Positions 13,690 through 22,397 of a stretch of 35,349 bases of DNA are shown piece by piece. Under the pieces are notes generated by a model. The model was not told the DNA's origin. It saw only the letters and a program-made list of their open reading frames with translations, and did no database searches. Position 1 is the stretch's first letter. Every line of letters begins with the position of its first letter. Made by a program: the position numbers and the translations under genes. Source of the DNA: a virus; the IMG/VR virus record IMGVR_UViG_3300037294_000436, positions 1-35,349 of that record; one strand, 5' to 3'.

Positions 13690-16600
13690 TTAGAAGTTCA
13701 GAGTTACCGTCCGTGTGGCACCGCGCCCGACGAGCGAGGAAAGCTGCGCGATGCGAACATCAAGGGTGTCGCCGGGCCCCAGCGTGGATCCCCAATCCGC
13801 CGTCTGCTGGGCAGCTGTGTAGACCGCGCTCGTGGTGGCAACGGTCAAGGTTCGCTTGACGGTTGCCCCGTCGAGGATGTCGACCTCATAGGCCTCGCTT
13901 GACTCGGATATGGGCACCTCGACGGCTGCCCAGCTGTCGCTGACAAGAGATCGGTCGCGGCGTGTCCAGCGGATGGTCAGATCGCCCGGCGTCCGCCCGC
14001 GCAGCCAAGGCTGCTCGACATGCCCGACCGAGAAAGGGCGCAGGCCGACGCCTGTGGGTGTGAATGCCGCCGCGACGTAGCTGTCGTCCGTAAACGGCAG
14101 CGAGGCCGGGCCGATGCGCCAGTTCCATGGCAGGCCGAGGTCCGCCTGAGCAAGCGGCATCCGGGCCAGTGCTTCGTCCAGAACGACGACACGCGCGCCG
14201 GTGGCCACGTTGGCCGCGACTGCGTGCTCTGTGCCGCGCTGCCCGCGCAGGAGGCGGGTGAGGCGATAGCGGCCTGTTGCCACCAACTCCGCGCTGCTGG
14301 CCTGCACGATTTCCCAGACGCCAGGCGCGCTCTCGACAGCGAGCGCGTTCGCGCCGCCGAACAGGGCGAGGTCTGTCACGCTCTCGAGGCTGCCAATCCG
14401 AAGATCGACCACCAGCGCGTTTGCCATGTCAAAGCGCGAGGTGGGCCCAGCCGCGAGGTCCGCGACGAGTGTTCCGAGACGCGCGCGGGTTCCGAAGGTC
14501 TGGAAGACCTCGAAGCCCTCGACCGAGTAGCTGCGCCACACAGCGACGTTCCCCGGCCAGGGACGAGCGAAGGCTGCGATCAAAGGCTGGTGGTCGGTCT
14601 CCTGCTCGCTCAGCTGCGGCACGTCGAGGAACACCACCTCCGTCCCGCCGAAGACGACGGGACGCGACAGGGAGGTGGCGCGCGGTTGGCCGGGCGGCAG
14701 ATCGTAGACGACGCGGTCCTGAAAGAGCGTCTCCATTGCACGCGAGTCGCTATCGGCCACCGAGACGACGCGCAGCTCGATCAGGCGATTGTCGTGATCC
14801 AGCCGCAGGACGTCGCCGGGATCGATGGCCAGTCGTGACGGAGGAAGGCGGAAGGCGGCGCTCTCGCGGCCCACCCATGCCTCCATCAGCGCGCGACGGC
14901 AGCGTCGCTCCGCCTCTTCTGGTGGCAAAGCCATCGGGAACGCCTCCGCGCTCACGCGGGACGCCTCCACCGTGATCCTGCGCGCCTCGACCAGTGCCGA
15001 GTCATAGTCCTCGTCCGAACGCGCCATCTGCCATTTCAGGGCTTGCGGCAGCTCGGTCTCTTGCCCTCGGGTCAGTTCAAGGACCTCTCCGTTATCGCTC
15101 TGCGCCGCCACCATGTCGTCAGGGGAGATCGTCACGACTGGCGCGCGCCCGCGCATCAGGAAACGGATCATGCCCTCGCTCTCGATCGCGTCGAAGCCGA
15201 AGTGCCGGGCAAGCGTCGTGATTGAGGTTCGGGGCGATTCCAGCGCGCTGATCACATAGCCCTCGACCGCGCCCCAGAGACCGCTGACGTCGATGCGTTC
15301 CTCGGGCATTCCAGCGCGCAGGCAGAGGGCGCGCACCAGCGCCTGCAGCGAGACAGCACCCAGCCGCCCCGTCAGCCAGTGACCGAGGCGCCAGTTGGCC
15401 CCATCGGTCCAGACGTCCTGCAGCTCCGGAAAGAACGGATAGGGGCGCGCGTCCCAGGTCCAAGCTGCGCATTCCCGGATCCGGATCATGCGGCCGCCGT
15501 AAACGCTCGACACCGGGTTGTTCGCAGGCTTGCCCCAATGCTGGAGCGTCGCCTCGAGGTAGGCGCGCTGGATGGAATCGTCGCGCCAGCCGCGTGAGAA
15601 ATGCGGCACACGGCTTTCGGAGAATTTGGGATCGAAGAACACGTTGGGCTGGTTGGTGCCGCGATCGACGGCGGGGCATCCGAACTCGGTGAACCAGAAG
15701 GGTTTGGATTGCGGCACCCACGCGGTGGGCGTGCCGCTCTCGACGCCGCCCGGCCGGTTGAAGTGCTGGTTGCTCCACCAGCTCCGCAGGTCCTTGTTGC
15801 GGAAGACCCACGGCTTGCCCGCCGCGCCGTCAGTGATCGCGGTGCGGTCCTGCTCGGCCCGGTCGGCGGTGCTGGCATAGAACCAGTCGAAGCCCTCGCC
15901 GCCCTCGATGTTCGACTGCAGGTAGCCGCGATCATAGATCACCGGCCAGTCCCGGGCGTCTAGGTGCTCAAAACCGTCGCGCCAGTCAGACAGCGGCATG
16001 TAATTGTCGATGCCGACGAAGTTGATGTTCGCGTCCGCCCAGAGCGGATCGAGGTGGAAATACACATCGCCACTGCCATCGTCCGGATGGTGGCCGAAAT
16101 ACTCCGACCAGTCGGCGGCGTAGCTGATCTTCGTGCCAGCGCCCAGGATCGAACGGACGTCGGCCGCAATGTCGCGCAATTGCTGGACGCTCGGATAGGT
16201 CCCGGCTGCTGAGCGGACCTGCGTCAGGCCGCGCATCTCCGAGCCGATGATGAAGGCGTCGACGCCACCGGCCGCCGCGCAGAGGTGTGCGTAGTGCAGG
16301 ATCATCCGCCGCAGGCTCCATTCGCTGGCCGATCCGGTGAACGTGACCGTGGTGCCCGAGACCGAGAAGTTGGCGGGTGTGGCCGTGCCGAAGAGCGCCG
16401 CCACCTGTGACGCCGCTGTGGCGGTCTTGTCGACCGTCCCTGCGAAGCCCGCAGCCGGGCTGCAGGTGATCCGGCCGCGCCAAGGGAACGCCGGTTGCCC
16501 AGCGCTCGCGGCGTTGTTGCTATAGGGGTTCGGCAGCGTGTTGCCTGAGGGCACGTCCATCAGGATGAAGGGATAGAATGTGACGCGCAGCCCGCGCGCC

Positions 16601-17658
16601 TTCACCTCCTGAATGGACTGCACCACCGAAAGGTCGCTCGGCGTGCCGCCGTAGACAGGGCGGTTCTCGCTGTCCCGGCTCACAAGGTAGGCGCTCGCAC
16701 GGGCCACGCCGTTGACCGACCAGGCGGGCGTCGTGCTCTTGCTGGCCACCTCGACGCCTGGGCGCACCTTGCAGCTTCCGGCGCGCAGGTCGTCCCCAAA
16801 CCATGCGACGACGAGGGAAGCGCTCTCGACTGCTGGTGCCTGCGCCTGAAGGCGATCCATCGCGACCACGAAGTCCGCCGTGTTGGCCAGAGCGTTCGCG
16901 TTCTCCGCCGTGGTGGTCGAGCCCTCGCTTTTCCGGACGATCTGCGTCGCGTAGCTGAACTCGCCCGAAGCCGGGATGATCGTCACCGCCTTCGTGAGGC
17001 CCTCGGCAGTGTCGGGATCCGCGAGCGGACGGAACACCTCGAACGAGAGCTGCGGCAGGCGGTTGCCGAACTTCTCGAGCGCAAGTTCCTCGAACACAAC
17101 GTAGGCGGTGCCGCGATAGGCTGGCGTTGCGGCCGCGCCCATCTTGGCGTTGATGAAGGTGTCGGGCAGTTGATCCTCGTCGCCTGCGTACCAGCGCCAG
17201 ACCACGCCCTCCATGTCCATGGGCTTGCCATCAGCCCAGATGCGACCGATTCCGCTGATCGGGCCTTCGCAGATCGCGACCGCAAAGCTGGCGAAGTAAA
17301 GATACTCCGTCGTGGTGACCTTTCCGCCGCCGCCGCCCTTTCCGCCACCTTGGCTGGTCGTGCGGGTTTCCTCGCGAAAATCGGTGGCCCAGATCACGTT
17401 TCCGCCCATCCGCATGCGCCCATAAAGCCGCGGCAGGATCGCGCCCTCCGTCGAGGACGTAATCCGCAGGCTGTCCAGCCGCGCGCCCTCCATCCGCTGC
17501 CCTGGCATCAGCGACGACACGATCCAGCTGTCCACCACCGAGCCGATCGAGGAACCGATAAGCCCGCCGATGGCGGCACCGGTCAGCCCGAGGAAGGAGC
17601 CGGAAATGAAGGCGCCGCCGAGGGCGGTGCCCACAGCGCCAAGGACAAGAGTGGCCAT
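13690..17658 (-). CDS. Baseplate multidomain protein (megatron, GTA-type tail tip)
   Basis: The protein has 1322 residues, the usual size for GTA-type megatrons. The N-terminus has Gly/Ala-rich hydrophobic stretches (residues 5-50), then a conserved region with ILPRLYGRMRMGGNVIWATD. A long TIM-barrel-like glycoside-hydrolase-related domain (about 430-740) includes GSEMRGLTQVRS, AADWSEYFGHHP, FVGIDNYMPLSDWRDG and WFTEFGCPAVDRG. A phage-tail domain follows (about 790-1000, LGAVSLQALVRALCLRAGMP), then a beta-rich C-terminal region. In RcGTA the equivalent protein forms the tail tip that penetrates the envelope. Start and stop are tightly packed between the NlpC/P60 gene (3 bp) and the DUF2793 gene. 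Confidence 0.93.
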   Translation of the reverse strand: MATLVLGAVGTALGGAFISGSFLGLTGAAIGGLIGSSIGSVVDSWIVSSLMPGQRMEGARLDSLRITSSTEGAILPRLYGRMRMGGNVIWATDFREETRTTSQGGGKGGGGGKVTTTEYLYFASFAVAICEGPISGIGRIWADGKPMDMEGVVWRWYAGDEDQLPDTFINAKMGAAATPAYRGTAYVVFEELALEKFGNRLPQLSFEVFRPLADPDTAEGLTKAVTIIPASGEFSYATQIVRKSEGSTTTAENANALANTADFVVAMDRLQAQAPAVESASLVVAWFGDDLRAGSCKVRPGVEVASKSTTPAWSVNGVARASAYLVSRDSENRPVYGGTPSDLSVVQSIQEVKARGLRVTFYPFILMDVPSGNTLPNPYSNNAASAGQPAFPWRGRITCSPAAGFAGTVDKTATAASQVAALFGTATPANFSVSGTTVTFTGSASEWSLRRMILHYAHLCAAAGGVDAFIIGSEMRGLTQVRSAAGTYPSVQQLRDIAADVRSILGAGTKISYAADWSEYFGHHPDDGSGDVYFHLDPLWADANINFVGIDNYMPLSDWRDGFEHLDARDWPVIYDRGYLQSNIEGGEGFDWFYASTADRAEQDRTAITDGAAGKPWVFRNKDLRSWWSNQHFNRPGGVESGTPTAWVPQSKPFWFTEFGCPAVDRGTNQPNVFFDPKFSESRVPHFSRGWRDDSIQRAYLEATLQHWGKPANNPVSSVYGGRMIRIRECAAWTWDARPYPFFPELQDVWTDGANWRLGHWLTGRLGAVSLQALVRALCLRAGMPEERIDVSGLWGAVEGYVISALESPRTSITTLARHFGFDAIESEGMIRFLMRGRAPVVTISPDDMVAAQSDNGEVLELTRGQETELPQALKWQMARSDEDYDSALVEARRITVEASRVSAEAFPMALPPEEAERRCRRALMEAWVGRESAAFRLPPSRLAIDPGDVLRLDHDNRLIELRVVSVADSDSRAMETLFQDRVVYDLPPGQPRATSLSRPVVFGGTEVVFLDVPQLSEQETDHQPLIAAFARPWPGNVAVWRSYSVEGFEVFQTFGTRARLGTLVADLAAGPTSRFDMANALVVDLRIGSLESVTDLALFGGANALAVESAPGVWEIVQASSAELVATGRYRLTRLLRGQRGTEHAVAANVATGARVVVLDEALARMPLAQADLGLPWNWRIGPASLPFTDDSYVAAAFTPTGVGLRPFSVGHVEQPWLRGRTPGDLTIRWTRRDRSLVSDSWAAVEVPISESSEAYEVDILDGATVKRTLTVATTSAVYTAAQQTADWGSTLGPGDTLDVRIAQLSSLVGRGATRTVTLNF

Positions 17659-17661
17659 GCT

Positions 17662-18147
17662 TTAGGGATTCTTTCTGCGGACGCGCTTCGGGCGCGGAAA
17701 ACGGAAGGCGAAGGCGATCCGCCTCCGCCACGCATCGGTGAGCGGTTCCTCGATCACGCCGAGGCGGTCGTAGGAGTGCAGAAAGCGGTCAGGCTCGGTG
17801 AGGATCCCGACATGTTTTACGATCGCGCCGCGTCGCATCCGGAAAAGGATCATGTCGCCAGGCCCGGCGCTTTCGACCGGGATCCGGATCATGGCTTGCG
17901 CCGCGCCTTCGAAAAGCACCTCGCGTCGCCCGGTCTCGCCCCAGTCGCGGCTGTAAGGCGGCACCGGCACCGGCTCCGCGCCCACCACTTCGCGCCAGAC
18001 GCCCCGCGCGAGACCGAGGCAATCGCAGCCCACGCCCTTCAGGCTCGCCTGGTCGTGATAGGGCGTGCCAAGCCATGCGCGCGCGGCCGCCACCACCGCG
18101 TCCGGATCAGCCGGGCGCGGTGCGCTGCGTCGAGTTGAGGTGGTCAT
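17662..18147 (-). CDS. NlpC/P60 family cell-wall peptidase of the tail tip
   Basis: The protein has 161 residues. The catalytic Cys is in GVGCDCLGL (C43 the likely nucleophile), H112 lies in VKHVGIL, and H124 in FLHSYD completes the papain-like triad. The family cuts peptide cross-links of peptidoglycan; in GTA-type tails it is the orf14-type peptidase that opens the wall for DNA delivery. The ATG at 18147 overlaps the DUF2163 stop as ATGA; the longer frame upstream is a shadow of DUF2163. Confidence 0.93.
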   Translation of the reverse strand: MTTSTRRSAPRPADPDAVVAAARAWLGTPYHDQASLKGVGCDCLGLARGVWREVVGAEPVPVPPYSRDWGETGRREVLFEGAAQAMIRIPVESAGPGDMILFRMRRGAIVKHVGILTEPDRFLHSYDRLGVIEEPLTDAWRRRIAFAFRFPRPKRVRRKNP

Positions 18148-19028
18148 AGAACGTTGCCCTCGTGCCCACCGTCCTTGGTGGCATAGCGGATGATGGCGTC
18201 TTGGCCGGGGATGTGCGGGAAGCCGCGGAAGTTCACCATGTTGGCAAACTTGGTCCGGCAGGTCTCCGCGCGCTTGTCGCAGCCCGCGCGGATCACGAAG
18301 GCGTCGTCCGCAGCGATCGACCGCACCGGTGCCTCGAGCAAAGTCACGGTCACGATGCCGCTCGACACCTCGTGCAGCATGATCTCCGCCAGACGTCCAT
18401 CGTTCGCTCCGGACGTCCACTCGACCGTGCCGCTCGAGAACCAGCCGTCGGCGAAGGAGCCGATGCCGGAGGCGAGGAACGCGCGGTCGCGCAGCAGGTC
18501 CGTCACCGATCCGGTGCCCTTGAAGGTTGGGGACTCAAGATTGATTCCGCAGCGCGCGTCGCCCAGCGCTGCGTCGCAGGTCGCCTGGAAAGTGCGCCCG
18601 ACCGTCTGGCCGAGCACATGCGCCATGCTGCGGACCTCGGCCACGAACGCCAGCCGCCCGCGCCTGATCTGCCCGATGGCCCCGCGCCGCATCAGCACGC
18701 GCTGCGATGTGTCCTGCCAGTTCACGCGCCAGACCTCGACGACCGCGTTGTCCCAGCGGCCGTCAAGGATATCGGTTTCGGTGATCCGGTCGGAGGACAG
18801 CACGCCCTCAGCATCCTGCGCGTCTACCGACAGGTCCGAGCCGGAGCGCACCTCGGATGCGACAAGGCCGCTTTCCGGCTCAAAGGTCGTGCCATCGAAG
18901 GTGAGCTGGCGGTCGTGGTCGGTAAAACCGTAGACGTCACCGTCGGCGCGACTGATGCGCCAGCACCAAGCGAGCGTCGTCGTGCCGTCAAGAAGTTCCG
19001 CCTGCAGCACGCTATTGATAGTTTTCAC
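18144..19028 (-). CDS. DUF2163 family tail hub protein
   Basis: This 294-residue protein matches the phage/GTA DUF2163 family (BR0599-like C-terminal region): WCWRISRADGDVYGFTDHD near the start, and the C-terminal block FRGFPHIPGQD. Four Cys are placed as C151, C160, C250 and C257. In the RcGTA hub protein such cysteines hold an iron-sulphur cluster, so the same is likely here. The start is GTG at 19028, with GGGG about nine bases upstream. It is the orf13-type member of the GTA tail module, separated from the DUF2460 gene by the tailspike gene. Confidence 0.9.
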   Translation of the reverse strand: MKTINSVLQAELLDGTTTLAWCWRISRADGDVYGFTDHDRQLTFDGTTFEPESGLVASEVRSGSDLSVDAQDAEGVLSSDRITETDILDGRWDNAVVEVWRVNWQDTSQRVLMRRGAIGQIRRGRLAFVAEVRSMAHVLGQTVGRTFQATCDAALGDARCGINLESPTFKGTGSVTDLLRDRAFLASGIGSFADGWFSSGTVEWTSGANDGRLAEIMLHEVSSGIVTVTLLEAPVRSIAADDAFVIRAGCDKRAETCRTKFANMVNFRGFPHIPGQDAIIRYATKDGGHEGNVL

Positions 19029-19057
19029 TATGATGCCCCTATACTTTTAAGCCTGTG

Positions 19058-21733
19058 TTAATTCGCGGTCATCAATTTAATTCGCAGATTGGTCTCCGCC
19101 AAATCGACTGCCGCTCCAGTGTTATTGGTCAGAGTGACCCTGACGCCGTTATTGTACGCGCTGGCCGAGGCAGCGAGACCGACGGTGTTGTTCTCAAGAG
19201 ACGCGACGACGAAATCACCTGGGCGAACACCCGTAAATGCGAACGGCTGCGTGATGCTGGCCCCGTTCGCAATTGACGTAGGATTCCAAGCCGTCAGCAA
19301 TTCCCCATAAAAGGTTCCGTCCCACATGATGCTGTCGATCACGCGGTTCTTCGTGCCGCTGTTAATGATGCTGTTCGCGTTGCTGTTTCCGGCCCCCTTG
19401 CACCGTGCGTTCTGCACAATGCAGCGCGATGTGGTGCTGGTCAGAAACAAACCGTTAATGCAGGGGAAGGCGTCGTCGTTCCTGATGATCGGAGACAGGA
19501 ACATCTGTGATCCGGCATCCACTTGCATCGCCGTATTGAAGACGTAGCCGCAGTTAATGACCTCGTCGTCCGCACATATCGCATTCGATCCGCTTATGCG
19601 GAATCCGTCGCCAGAAAAGCCGACCATGCGGTTTTTTCTGGTTTCGACTTCTGAGCATACGCCGATGGTCATAGCTCTGTAGGATACTACCTGCCGCGCC
19701 TTCGCCTCGATGCGGTTCCGGAAAACCTGAACGCCCTTTCCGTATGAAATGCCAACGCCAGCTTCGTCTGCGATGATCCAGTTCGCCATAATCCGCCAAT
19801 TCACACCCTGTGCCAATTTCAGTTGCGTGACGGCCGCAGGCGCGACAAGCGCATTGTCGTAGAGTTTGTTTCGGCTGATCGTGACGTTCGAGTTGTTGCC
19901 CTCCCGATAGACATAACAGTGCAGCCCGGAGACGAGAGGATCTTTGCTTAGTGTTCCCGAACCAGCTGACGAAAAAGTGGTCAGGGTCCCATAAAGGTAA
20001 GCAGGACCAATGCGGAACGAGAACTGATCCGCCGAAATCTCATTGATGATCCAGTAATTCGTGGTAATTTCCGTTGGCCAAGACGATCCCGCCCGTGTCA
20101 GGCTACGAATAACAGTGCCGACCTCAATGCCGAGGTCATCAGTCAATTTGTTGATGTCCTCGACGGTGATCCACCCCGTGGCCGGATCAATCGAGATCAC
20201 CCCGAGGCGATCACCAGTGCGGAACACGCTGTCGTCAAATTGAGTGCCGCCCGCCGCCGAACCAATGCCGTCACCGTCATTGCCGTAGACTTCATTTTCT
20301 TCAATCAGCACGTCATCGAAGAATACTAGCACGATGCCGCTCTTGTTGCTGTGGATGCGGTTGCGGCGGATGATCCCACGCTTCACTGCGGACGTGCCGT
20401 CTGCCATATAAAGGTTGGCTTCAAGATCGATGCCTGCGCCGACTGAGCCAAACGCGTTCCAGAACTCGCAGCCTTCGATCAGGTAGCTGTCACACGCCAC
20501 GACTGACACGATGTTGCGCGTACCTGCGCCAATGCCCTCGCCCTTGCAGTCGATGATCGCGATGTTTTGCGAAAGGATGTTGTTCGCCGGATCGCCGCCG
20601 ATGTAGAAACAGTCATCTCCGCTGTTACCGGAGCCAGTGACATGAAGGCCCCGCACCGAGCAGTCGCGCGCGATGTTCGTCCCGCCCGAGTTGAAATAGA
20701 CGCCGTGGCTGTTCTGGCTTCCATCCATTTTGATCTGTGCGCCGTAGCCCCAAACGTGGATGTTGGCCTGCTGGATTTGTATCGCCCGGGTCCCGCCAGT
20801 CTTGACGTTGTAGATTACGCCCGGTTCGAAAATAACCGTGGTGTTCGCCGCAGGGATGATCCGATCACCGATCAATTCAGCGCCGCCTTTGGAGATGACA
20901 AGCGTTCTGCCTGCCGCAGCGAGGACCGCCTTGTCGAAGATCGCGCTTTCGTCGGTTCCGCCAACCGAGCCGAAGGCTCTGGTGTGATAGGCTCCATCCG
21001 AGGCAGGCATTACATACAGCTTCACTCCGCCCACAGTAGCGACGTGGTGATCCGTGGCCCCAGATGCAGCGACTTGATAAGAGAACCCGTCTGCCCGCGT
21101 GCGCACAATGTCAACAGCCGTGACCGTACCTGGCTGACCAGCGGCATAGGTCAGCGTGGTGTCGGCCAGCAGCGCGGCCACATCGCGGCGCAGGCGGTCG
21201 GGCAGAACGCCCTGCGCGTCGTCGCGCGCGACTTCTGCGCGATTGGCTTCGCTGTTTGCAAGCCCCGCGCTCGACGCGGACGCGCCTGCGCTCGCGGCCG
21301 ATTTCGTCGCGTGGTGCTTCGCCGAAAACTGATCCGGATCGATCAGGACTGGATCGTCTTCAGGATTTTCCGCCCATGCGCGCGCCAAGATCGCCAAGTC
21401 CTGCAGCGTCATGAACACACCGCCACTTACCTCGGTAATGGTCAGTAGATCGCCGATCAGGAACGGGCCAGAGGTATCCGGGACTGCGAACTGGAAGTAG
21501 CGATCCGCATCGCTTAGGCGCACCTGCCCCAGATACTTGCCCGGCAGCAGCGCCATGCTTACCTCGCCGCCCGGACCAGTCTGGGTGGTGAGAACCTGGT
21601 CCACGACGATCGCGCCTCCTTGGCCTACCGCTGCGCGGGGATCGCGAAAGATCGTCAGCGAGACATTGGCAAAAGGCACAGCATCGGGACGCAGAAGAAC
21701 ACCGCTGATCTGGCGGGTGGTGGTGGCGGGCAT
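19058..21733 (-). CDS. Tailspike with right-handed beta-helix
   Basis: The product has 891 residues. The N-terminal ~100 residues are a beta-sandwich adaptor (SGVLLRPDAVPFANVSLTIF, then LLPGKYLGQVRLSDADRYFQ), followed by an Ala/Ser-rich helical linker (KSAASAGASASSAGLANSEA). Residues 280-760 show repeating turns of a parallel beta-helix, with many N-x-I or G-I ladder positions (SGIVLVFFDDVLIEENEVYG, RNRIHSNKSG, NVTISRNKLYDN). The last ~60 residues form a beta-rich cap. Such proteins bind and often cleave surface polysaccharide. No catalytic triad can be assigned by eye. The ATG at 21733 has AGGAG nearby. Base composition is lower in G+C than the flanking tail genes, and the gene interrupts the usual DUF2460-DUF2163 pair, suggesting exchange by transfer. 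Confidence 0.85.
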   Translation of the reverse strand: MPATTTRQISGVLLRPDAVPFANVSLTIFRDPRAAVGQGGAIVVDQVLTTQTGPGGEVSMALLPGKYLGQVRLSDADRYFQFAVPDTSGPFLIGDLLTITEVSGGVFMTLQDLAILARAWAENPEDDPVLIDPDQFSAKHHATKSAASAGASASSAGLANSEANRAEVARDDAQGVLPDRLRRDVAALLADTTLTYAAGQPGTVTAVDIVRTRADGFSYQVAASGATDHHVATVGGVKLYVMPASDGAYHTRAFGSVGGTDESAIFDKAVLAAAGRTLVISKGGAELIGDRIIPAANTTVIFEPGVIYNVKTGGTRAIQIQQANIHVWGYGAQIKMDGSQNSHGVYFNSGGTNIARDCSVRGLHVTGSGNSGDDCFYIGGDPANNILSQNIAIIDCKGEGIGAGTRNIVSVVACDSYLIEGCEFWNAFGSVGAGIDLEANLYMADGTSAVKRGIIRRNRIHSNKSGIVLVFFDDVLIEENEVYGNDGDGIGSAAGGTQFDDSVFRTGDRLGVISIDPATGWITVEDINKLTDDLGIEVGTVIRSLTRAGSSWPTEITTNYWIINEISADQFSFRIGPAYLYGTLTTFSSAGSGTLSKDPLVSGLHCYVYREGNNSNVTISRNKLYDNALVAPAAVTQLKLAQGVNWRIMANWIIADEAGVGISYGKGVQVFRNRIEAKARQVVSYRAMTIGVCSEVETRKNRMVGFSGDGFRISGSNAICADDEVINCGYVFNTAMQVDAGSQMFLSPIIRNDDAFPCINGLFLTSTTSRCIVQNARCKGAGNSNANSIINSGTKNRVIDSIMWDGTFYGELLTAWNPTSIANGASITQPFAFTGVRPGDFVVASLENNTVGLAASASAYNNGVRVTLTNNTGAAVDLAETNLRIKLMTAN

Positions 21734-21746
21734 CGGGATACTCCTG

Positions 21747-22397
21747 TCAGGAAATGGGGAACGGCGCGTCGGGCTTGCGCAGTTCAATGAGGGGGATGGA
21801 GGTGATCGATCCGAGGCGCTCGATATCCAGTGTGACGTCCATCAGGTCGCTGTCGAAGCGAACCGGCACGTCGAATTCGAAACCTGCGCAAACGGCAGCG
21901 CCGACATCCGGGGCAGTTTCAAAGCTGAGAATTCCGGTGGCGGCGTCGACCGACCATCCGGAAAATTGCTCGACCTCGCTCAGCGCGACGCGCACCGTTC
22001 CGGCCACCGGCTTTCTGATCGCGCGCCACCAGCCCAGCGCGTCCGTTCCGTACCACTTTCGGAGCCGGAAGTGTCGCTGGGAGCCGTCACCTGTCCCGAG
22101 CAACTGATCGCGTGCGTCCGGTGCTCGGGAAGGCAGACCGCTCTTATAGTCGGCCCAGTCCTTGAAGCGGAACCCGTAGAGCCTCCCGAGACGCGCCTCA
22201 AAGAACTCGACCACGGCGTGCAGATCGTCAGCGCGGCGAATGCCGTAGGAGACATCGTAGCGGCGACGAGAGTCGGCCCAAGAGGCGTTCCGCTCTTCGC
22301 GCCCGGACGCCAGCTCCACGATCTGCGTGCGCCGCTGCGGCCCGCCCCGAGCGCCCCGGCTGATGTTATCCGGAAACCGAACCTCATGAAACGCCAT
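21747..22397 (-). CDS. DUF2460 distal tail protein
   Basis: The 216-residue protein belongs to the DUF2460/TIGR02217 family (GTA orf12 type): FHEVRFPDNISRGARGGP at the start, then RRYDVSYGIRRADDL, FEARLGRLYGFRFKDWADYK and QLLGTGDGSQRHFRLRK. It forms the ring between tail tube and tip. The ATG overlaps the tape-measure stop as TAATG. Length and all blocks are complete. Confidence 0.93.
   Translation of the reverse strand: MAFHEVRFPDNISRGARGGPQRRTQIVELASGREERNASWADSRRRYDVSYGIRRADDLHAVVEFFEARLGRLYGFRFKDWADYKSGLPSRAPDARDQLLGTGDGSQRHFRLRKWYGTDALGWWRAIRKPVAGTVRVALSEVEQFSGWSVDAATGILSFETAPDVGAAVCAGFEFDVPVRFDSDLMDVTLDIERLGSITSIPLIELRKPDAPFPIS

Noticed and set aside
17170-18138. 322-codon plus-strand frame opposite megatron and NlpC/P60 genes
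   Set aside because: Spans two real genes on the other strand; composition is shadow-like.
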